In this document: piece after piece, positions 1 to 8,600 of the stretch | How positions within the stretch are numbered: position 1 is the stretch's first letter | How the letters are laid out: each line of letters opens with the position of its first letter | From: Saccoglossus kowalevskii | Taxonomy: Eukaryota; Hemichordata; Enteropneusta; Harrimaniidae | Reading direction: 5' to 3' | Length of the DNA: 23,041 nucleotides | Assembly (NCBI RefSeq): GCF_000003605.2 | Contig: NW_003155243.1 | Location: 1-23,041 of the forward strand | Program-made: the position numbers and the translations under genes | The notes under the pieces: model-generated | Told to the model about the DNA's origin: nothing | What the model saw: the letters and a program-made list of their open reading frames with translations, nothing else | Database searches by the model: none

Positions 1-994
1 AACTTCGCTTAGTGTAGTTCACTCGACTGCTGTAATTCATGCAAATGCGTCAAAACACCAGCAACACATGATGCGATCCGCCATTTCTCTCTGCTTTTTC
101 CCGGTGCTATAAATAGCCACCTTACCAAATCTCAACTACAGAGGGCGATGGACTGTACAATAGCAAATTAGTATAACGTTATTTGGCCATAACAATAAAA
201 ATCACCTTCTATCTCACATGGGCAATCAGTGATTGTACCATCACGTTGTTGTAATTACGGCATGATTTGATTACTGCTAAAAAAAAAAAAAATGGGGCAT
301 GATTTTCTTTAAGAATTTGAAACGCAATGCTGCCCCTTGTTTCGGACTGTATCCAATTTTCAAGAGATTCCTTTTCACTGAGCGAGTTGACGAGATTGAG
401 ATTGGAACATTATTACAGTTGTTCAATATTGATAATTTCGTGTTGTAACGAGTTTTCAGTTCGTTTTTAATGATTACTTAACTTCAAAAGGTATTGATTA
501 GTAACTGGATGTTATTAAAATCTTCTCATTACGTCATGTATACCAGTAATCATTTATTATTTAACAGAAAACTTTATCTGCGGAGAAGACTAGAACTGTA
601 ACAAGATAATCAGACCAATTATGATATGGATAGATGGAACTACTTTTAATCTTAGACACAATAGATGTGTCTCTACATAAATTACATTTGTTCCTGCTCA
701 AAGAAAATTTTTTTGCTCTGAAGCCATGTATCAACAAATGTAAATCTTGGTAAAATATCAGAAAGAATGTTTGAAGATAAAGAGCGTGACTCAGATCATT
801 CAGCTCTATTAGTTTTAGAACATAGAGTGCAATTAAAATCTCCCTCGACAAGTGAGTCATTATTTAAACAGTTCAGATATTGTTTTAAAACCTTACAAAA
901 TCTAGACAATTTGTTCGGGCATACACATTTAATATTTGCACCGGAACGCCATCCCCACAGAAAAGACGTCCAGGAAAAAATTTAACACGGGGGA
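1..994. other. Left flank without a recognisable gene
   Basis: I read both strands and found no exon-like protein similarity. The stretch holds an A-tract near 280-293 and a TATAAATA string at 108-115 in the context gctataaatagcc. The latter could be a TATA box but has no coding region behind it. Short open frames here show no domain and look like chance. The stretch becomes GC-richer only at its right end, where the inverted-repeat cassettes begin. Confidence 0.5.
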
Positions 995-1133
995 GTCGTC
1001 ACCTGCGCATGCGTCAGATGGCCATAACAAGTTATTGTTTACAAACAAGCTTCTACCTATGAGTCTTTGCGTTTTTAGCGTGTGTTGTCATCGTCGTTTG
1101 GGACTCAATTCCCGCGCGTGCGCAGGTGACGAC
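995..1133. repeat. Inverted-repeat cassette 1 (MITE-like, GC-rich arms)
   Basis: The left arm at 995-1013 (GTCGTCACCTGCGCATGCG) matches the reverse complement of the right arm at 1115-1133 at 18 of 19 positions, around a loop of about 100 bp. GCTTTAAA follows a few bases after the right arm. The right arm contains, on the minus strand, TGCGCACGCGCG (1124-1113), a perfect fit to the NRF-1 consensus YGCGCAYGCGCR. The left arm has an 11 of 12 match at 1004-1015. A miniature inverted-repeat element is the simplest reading; a promoter remnant is the alternative. Confidence 0.6.
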
Positions 1134-1294
1134 CCTTCCGCTTTAAAATATTAACATATTTATTTGGTTTCAATATTGAAGCAACACAAGCAGAACTTTT
1201 ATACGAAAAATTCACAGGTGCTTCTTTCCATACCACTTGCATCATCAGAAGGTACGGAATGCGTTTCAGTAGATTGTTCTGTTAAAGGGCGGCA

Positions 1295-1401
1295 GTCGTC
1301 GTGTCGCGTCCTGTTCGATATGGGACTCATAGCGACGTTTACAACGCGTGTAAAATACATTGTTTATTTACATGAAATTCGAACACGCGCTGCGCGACGA
1401 C
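1295..1401. repeat. Inverted-repeat cassette 2, diverged relative of cassette 1
   Basis: The left arm begins AGTCGTCG near 1294-1301 and the right arm ends CGACGAC at 1395-1401. About 11 of 14 arm bases pair (1295-1308 with 1388-1401). As in cassette 1, the arm is preceded by a GGG-rich run and AGTCGTC and followed by GCGCTTTAAA. The left arms of the two cassettes start exactly 300 bp apart. Relatedness is inferred from the shared arrangement, since the loops differ. Confidence 0.45.
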
Positions 1402-1418
1402 CACCGCGCTTTAAATAA

Positions 1419-2306
1419 ATCCACTCAATAAACTAAAATAAACTAATCACTAAATAAACACTAAAAACATTTTTCGAATGAATCACGACAACCACGTAAG
1501 TTTTATGTAACTCCCGAAAGGCTTGCTGTGCGTATAAATAATAGAGACAGAATACATCTAAGAGTTTATCGCTGCTTTTATTAGGAATCCTGAGCATTCT
1601 AGATATGTGGATACTTGACCTACAAGTCAAACGATGTATGCCAATTGTTACTTTTGGATGGACGTGTTTTTTCTTGTGCCAGAAAAGCAAAAACTGTGGG
1701 CTCGATTAATCAAGTGTTTAGATTTATAAGAAATGTGTGCATTACATCATGTGCAAATATAGATAATACCAGTCGTCATTATTTCATTTGTAGGAATTTT
1801 TGAAGATGCATTTGATTTTTGAAGACTTTTGAAGTGAGGTATTTGCCGGAACATTGGGACAGAGTCAGTTTATCATGATATAAATGGGTTCTTTCTCAAC
1901 ATTTTCACGACAATTTTGGTGATTGTGCCCGTTTTATGACACACGATTTCGTTCGTGGACAGTACGTGTGATCGTATGTGATGCTAATAATGTTGTGATG
2001 TCAAGCGAATTATCATCAAATATATTGTATAGCTGTCAATGAAATAATTTCACATAAACAACCTTACCATATTTAGATATGGATCTTTTTCAATAAAGAG
2101 TTCAGGAAATAAGGTGGTACACCAGAAAATATAGCTTTTGTAGAAGATTCAACACAAAGAAAACAAGACATGATAGAAAGGCCCTCAGCGCAAACTAGAT
2201 CGACTGAGGAAACACAATCAACCAAAAATAATAACATACGATTGCCAGGAGAAAAATACAATAAATTCAAACAGGATCAAATTATGAAATAGAAAGTTAA
2301 ATGTAG
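1419..2306. other. Downstream flank of the sulfotransferase gene
   Basis: This is AT-rich sequence without a recognisable gene. On the minus strand it should begin with the 3' UTR of the sulfotransferase gene. I see no AATAAA close to the stop codon; the nearest on the minus strand is at about 1582-1577, more than 700 bp away. The 3' end of that transcript is therefore undetermined. A direct run of related AATAAACTAA-type words lies at about 1425-1465. Confidence 0.4.
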
Positions 2307-2671
2307 CTAAAGCTCAGTGTTATAAGCTGGTTGAGGTACTGGTGTTTCATTTCTACTCATCAACAGCTCATTTACAACTCGGATATCTTCGTCTATGATT
2401 TCATGCAACTCTTGAGTGAAGGGATCAAAATGAAATTTCGCAGGATGTTGACGATGGTAAAGACCTTCAATGTCGTTTCGCAAGCATTTGAGTCGTTCAG
2501 GGGTTAGTGTAATATTTAGAAAGTTCACCATTTTCTTCACATTCTGTATTGGGTTTTGTACCAAATCCTCATAATGTACCACCAAAAATGGATTCCCAGA
2601 TTTGAACCAGCTAACAACTAGATTCCGCCAACTTTCATGTTTCTTTTTTACCATATCAACAAAATCTGTAC
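2307..2671 (-). CDS. Sulfotransferase exon 5: C-terminal half of the domain and stop
   Basis: It follows acceptor TTTTAACAG|GT and encodes residues 223-343, ending ...QPAYNTEL and TAG. It includes SWRNLVVSWFKSGNPFLVVH and YEDLVQNPIQNV, the segment that closes the PAPS site. LNITLTPERLKCLRNDIEG then matches the usual family tail. The preceding intron is about 1.1 kb. Confidence 0.9.
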
Positions 2672-5600
2672 CTGTTAAAAGTAATAGTATTTATTTGAAA
2701 ACACAAACAAAATAAATAAACGCACTGGGGACGAGATGTCCCCTTTTAAGCACTTTTCGATGGATGAAGAGACTGGAGAAACGTGTTTCTCTATTCTCAA
2801 CACATGTCTGTATTCTCAAAAAAACTGAGTCACACTAATTTGACTTGAGAATTTGGGTACGATAATATGGAAACAAAGTATATGACTTCGGGGGATAATA
2901 GAGTTGGAATGAAATACCACAGAAAGAATACAAAATACACCACTGGCTTATAATGCAAAGGAAGAAGATTTTCACTCTGTGTGGAGTGTTATCATTGTGA
3001 AGGAACGGGCACTTGGAATGGTATTGTACTACTTTAGCATGAAGATATAAGAAATGCCAGTAATAAATAGATTACTGATTACTAATATTGGCCCAGATTC
3101 GTGAAATTTTAAAAAATTATCAACAAATTGGCTTGGAAGTAGGATGGAAGGGAAATTTGACAGATTACAAAACCAATGGAAGAAGATGGCTGGAAGTACC
3201 ACTGATAGCTAACCCTAGTCAAGAGTGACTAATGTGAAGAAATTAGGAAATGGCAGGGAATAATCTTGATTAAGATATCAGTCAGAACTGGGAATGTAAT
3301 CATTCCCAATAACACAGAATTGACAATCATTAACAAAATAATCTATAAGAACACAAAGGACAAGTTTGCTAGAATGCATTGTCAAATCAGAAAGAAAAGG
3401 ATAGGTGGACCTCATGGTATAAATGAACATTGCGTCCAGAGTTTTGAAAGATGAGCCCGCCATGCCATATATGGCCTCTCCATACATGTATATCATTGAA
3501 GTCATAATCGAATATCATAAACACTTTAAGGTTATGACTAGTCGTTCTTTAAATGAAAGAAGACAATGTCATTGTTAGAAAATTAAATCTAGCATGGCAT
3601 GATAAAATTGGCCTCTTATTCTAAAGAGAATGTATCACTTATTCAGGTGCGGCATATTCAAGATGGTTTCAATTTGATTAAAATGCCATGTACGTATAGG
3701 CTCCATTTTGTTTTTAATTTTTTACATTTTTATAAATAACAATATACTAAGAAACCACACTTGTGTGTTTTGAGCGTATTACTTACTCTTTCGAAATAAC
3801 TCGAGGCTCGGGTCGCCCATCATTCCATTCAGGTGAAATGCATGCAAAGAGAGCAGTGAGTCATATAGGTTTCTGATGAGCAAAATCCCAAACTTGAAGG
3901 TCTTAATATTTACCGAGTGGCATTTATACACCAACTTTTGTCCTTGGCCTGGCTTATCAAGTTCTCCTTTAAAACCTAATAATAATATCACACGTGATAA
4001 CAAGTTTGAAGGGATATAATAATACGAGATGGAAAAGTGATAACCTGGTAAAAGTCTGATGCCAAAATGTTGGTAATTAATATTGAAAATTGATAATTAA
4101 TCATGTCAGGTCGACGCAAAAGACACAATACCCATCAATAATTGTCGCTGTGTGTGTGTGTGCACACATTCTTGTAGACATTGTTACATGAAACTTCAGT
4201 TTCATTTGAGTATAAGTATCTTATGACTAACAATATGTCTGCCCATCATAATAAGGACTAAAACGGAAATAAAATGCCATACATGTTAGCAATTGCAGTA
4301 TAATCTTATAATAATATGAAACTGGAAAACTTGTTGAATTATCTCAGCAAGCAAAATTTTGAACATCACATAATTAAAACCTCAACTCATGAACAAAATC
4401 AAACAGCAACACTAAAATGCTAAAACCACATAACAGAAACCTTTGATTTAGAAAAACATCTGCTATATACCTAAAACACTTTCAGCTGGTGGCTTATTTT
4501 ATGTCTACAGAACTATGTGTGAGGAGCTATCTCGGGGGTCTACTGTGAACTGTCCATGCTGCGCTTACATATTGGTGCTTTGACTAGAACCTGTTCTATT
4601 TGTGATACATTTTCTAGCCATTTTCAAGAACGTCAGTATTGAGTAGTAAATGTAAAGAATGGCAATATAAACAATGCTATGTGCAAGATTAATTCAGATA
4701 AACACTAATAAGAGCGTTCAATAGAATATATTTGTTTTCAGGGGCTACAGGTGGTATTGCGGGTTGGTGTTTCATGCCAGTACTCAACTCATTAAGGATA
4801 ATGGGGTGAATGACATACCATAGGCAAAGGTTCATGTCAATAAAAGAACAATGTTTACAAAAAATAAACTCTGAAAATGACTACAAATATTATAATCCAT
4901 ATATAATACGAATGGATACACATGCGGAAGTTCCTGTGCTCTATCTATACTCTACCCAGTGGCACTAAATTATAATGTCAATATAAACATAGTCTTTTGC
5001 AGTTTTGCTGTGTTTAATAAACACAAGCAAAGTATCGATAATTGAGCTATATATAACAATACTTTTTTGTTTTGAGGTCAAATGCCACCATTCAACAACT
5101 CCCCATAGGAAGATATCTATGTTCTTCATCAGTATCTTCAATATTTTCTTTTAGTCTTCTAGACAGGGACTTCTCGTCATCACACCAACCTCATCTTCAA
5201 ACTTGTAGCTTGACTTTCTAATTAAATTACATTAAAAACTAACAATATCTCCTAAGGAACTAAAATGGCTGTAAATTATGCACAAGAGCGAATCTGCATA
5301 CTACAAAAGTGCAAATGACTACTTCATACTTATTTTAATGTATTAGACTATGTATTTTTTCATTTTGCTACTTGGAAGTTTCACTTCCATCTACCTCTAG
5401 AACATCCTTTATCATATCCTCTTCTAGTACATCAGGACCACATCTTGTTAATAATACTACAAACTGGAAATCCCAAATCTGGAACAAACACCATAGAACA
5501 TCACCCAGCAAAGTACAACCACACATTGATGTAATTCAGAAGCCATATGCACAAACAACATATGCAGCACAGCAACCAAGTGACTGGACTAGAATCTCCT

Positions 5601-8600
5601 ACATTCACAATAAGACACATCAATGTGAATATATTAACTGCCAAAACATGGCAAAAAAGTAAAGAACCATGTGACCAACAATACAACACATTGACTCAAA
5701 ACAGACAGCTAGCAAACTACTGACTTACATACTGGATTCAGCTAATTTTGAGGTTACCTCTCAACTTTTGTCTCACAATATGTCTGCAGCCCACAAACTT
5801 GCTTCTTGCAGTCCTACAGCTCACTTTTTATCACATCATATTACTCCACACAACCACCTAATTAAATTGGACCATTATCCTCACTTCCCGATTCAGTTTC
5901 CCATGATTCAGTCTCATTTGTAACTCTACAAACTATGGATTCTGCTAGCATGATCTGTTCTTGTATCTCCATCGGGCAGGTCCTCTATGTGTAAACACCA
6001 CCCACTCAACAGTATCAGAATCCTCTCCATCACTTGAACTTGCAGCCACTCTGAAATAGTTAGTTGCTAACAATATATCCTTGTATCCCCCTTTCGATGA
6101 ATTAAGTGTAAGATCATCAAGGTGGTACTCTCATCACAAAAATCTCATGCACTTTTCCAATAACTGTATTCTTCTTTGCTCGTCTTGCCACATTTCAGGT
6201 GCAGTATCTGGGAGGGTTATTTGACCTACGTCAGCACTTGGTTCACCTAGTGTCAAAGGCACTACCGGTGATGTAGTTATTCTTTTGAGCCTTACAAACT
6301 GATACTTAGATTTCACTTAGATTAGATTTCAAGACTTCTCTACCATGTTTTGCAGGTGGGACCAGTCTAACTAATGAGGTTTCCCTTTGCTATCAGTTAC
6401 GCACCTCTACTGTGGTCGTTGTGACATGACATCAGCATCACCATTTAACTTGCCTGGTCTGTGCTAGGCATGCTAACCACCGATGTCCTGTTGCATCTAA
6501 TCGAGTTGATGTGGGTCAAAATGTAGGTCAGCGGTTTGTAGTCTATAACCACTTTGAATTTGTGCCCATACAACACAAAATGTATTGCTGACTGCCCATT
6601 TGAAATCCCCAGTTTGTGAGCCAGATAATTCATCTCATTCATCTTCTATAAAGTTCCCTGCTGGCATACCCTACCACTCACTTCATTCAATTATGTTCTG
6701 GATACAGAGATGCACCCAATCCTATCTGACTCGCATCAGTATGCAACTCAAATATCTTTTTATAATCACTGTAGGCCAACAGTGGTGGAGTTGTCAGACT
6801 TTCTTGGTGGTGACCTTCAACCCATTGTCACAAAGCTTCTTCAGCACTTCAGTCTCTCAAAGTTTTCAAGGAATGAAACTGAGTAGACAATCACATCATC
6901 CTAATAAATCAAACAGGTCTTAAATGGCTAGGTCACCTAGACATCTCTCTATAACTCTTTGAAATGAGCTGGCATTACTAGAGGGCCACATGGGAAACTG
7001 TTGCACTCCTAGTGTCAAACCAGAGTCACAAAGGCAGTCACGTTCATTCATTTGTCATTTGTCAGTACCCACTTTTCAAGTCAAACGTTCATGCTTTCTT
7101 CTATTCAAGGCAGTGCATAACGTCTTGGTTTTGGTTTTGGTTTTGCTTCCCAACCACACATCCTGGCTTGGCGGTTATAGCGTGATTCATTGAAGTATTA
7201 GATATAGTTACAGGAACTTTAGATTTTCTTCACTCACACTCCTACATAGCAGCTGCTGACTCCGCCACTACAGATGTCCAGGCATTTTTGGTTGGCTCTA
7301 CAGCCACTACATATCTGTCTTTTTGGTGCTCCCTTAACTTTGCCTTATATGATCTGGCAGTCGTCAAGACGAATCATCACTGGCTTGTTGATATCAGCTT
7401 TCACTATTCCAAAATGACCTCTAGGTCTAAGAACTTGTCTCATGCCCCCAAGTGTTGTTGACTCGTGTATCTAACAGTACCACTATATTCATCACCATTA
7501 CCATTGTCCTGCATGAGCGATGACATTGATCCAAAACATTGTGCCAATAGTCCCAGGTGTCTTCAGAGTGTAATTATCTGGTACAACAAGAGTTATGGCG
7601 ATATGATGCTCTGTTCTACCAAACACTCTAGCTGGGAATTGGGCAGGACAGTTTTTTTTATAGAAATGGACCTAACTGTTGTTACTTGTGAACCGTTAAA
7701 TATTTGCTTTATTTCCCTTCAATAAAAACTGTTTCTCAGAGCAGTTTCTAGTCATTTGACCAAATTTATCACATTCACTCACCAGACTATTTGGCACCAA
7801 TCAAACGCTACAGAAACAGTCTGAACCTGTTGTCACACTTCATGTTCAGTGTCTCAGGTCTCATGCAACAACTCATCATAAGTGCTGACCTCATAGTACT
7901 ATGGCGAGCTATGGACACTTTCACATCTGAGATGTTGTGCCAGACCACAGTTCTCAAAGTCTTGTCTAACTAACTAGAGACAATGCTGCACCGCTTTCCA
8001 ACAGTCTCCAAAGCAAGCTCCAACTGGTTTCCATTCTTAACTATAGTTTCGCCTTCTACTGGCTGTAAAACTTGGCCAGCAGAGTCCCTCCAGGCCCAAC
8101 TTCACAATATAGGTCTAATCGAGCTGCACTACTATGCAGAGAAGTACGAATTGCTTGCAGCACTATCTATAGAACTTGCTGTTATGACATATGTATAGTA
8201 ACTTTAATAGTTGTTGGCGGTTGACATTGCTGTCAGTTTCATTCGATGTAAACCAGAAAAAAAATGTATATGCTTACTGTTATGCTCAGATTGACGTTCT
8301 ATCTGGGTCTCATGTTCATGGGTGTTTTTATATGTTCGTTATGCACCTGTAATCTCTATTCCCATATATCTCAAAATAAAATCTGGTGTTCAAAAGACAG
8401 AAAGTAAGGGTGCTACATCATTGGCAAGGTCAAGGGAAAAGTTATTGCCCGCCAACTTGTTATTGACACTGGTGATTTGAGCTTCCTTTCAAGAGACACC
8501 TGCTAGAGAGACATACCTGTTGGTACACAAGACATTGGCCATTTACATTACTGCAAGATATTGCATTTTTATAAACAAACAAACAATACAATGATCAATT

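Noticed and set aside
108-115. TATAAATA as a promoter
   Set aside because: There is no coding region or other core promoter signal downstream, and such words are common in AT-rich DNA.
5372-5662. Ninety-six-codon plus-strand open frame
   Set aside because: It is rich in Ser, Thr and Asn with no domain, and lies within an intron of a well-supported gene on the other strand.
6585-6923. Plus-strand 112-codon open frame
   Set aside because: It is the antisense of the RT/RNase H relic, whose motifs are clearly on the minus strand.
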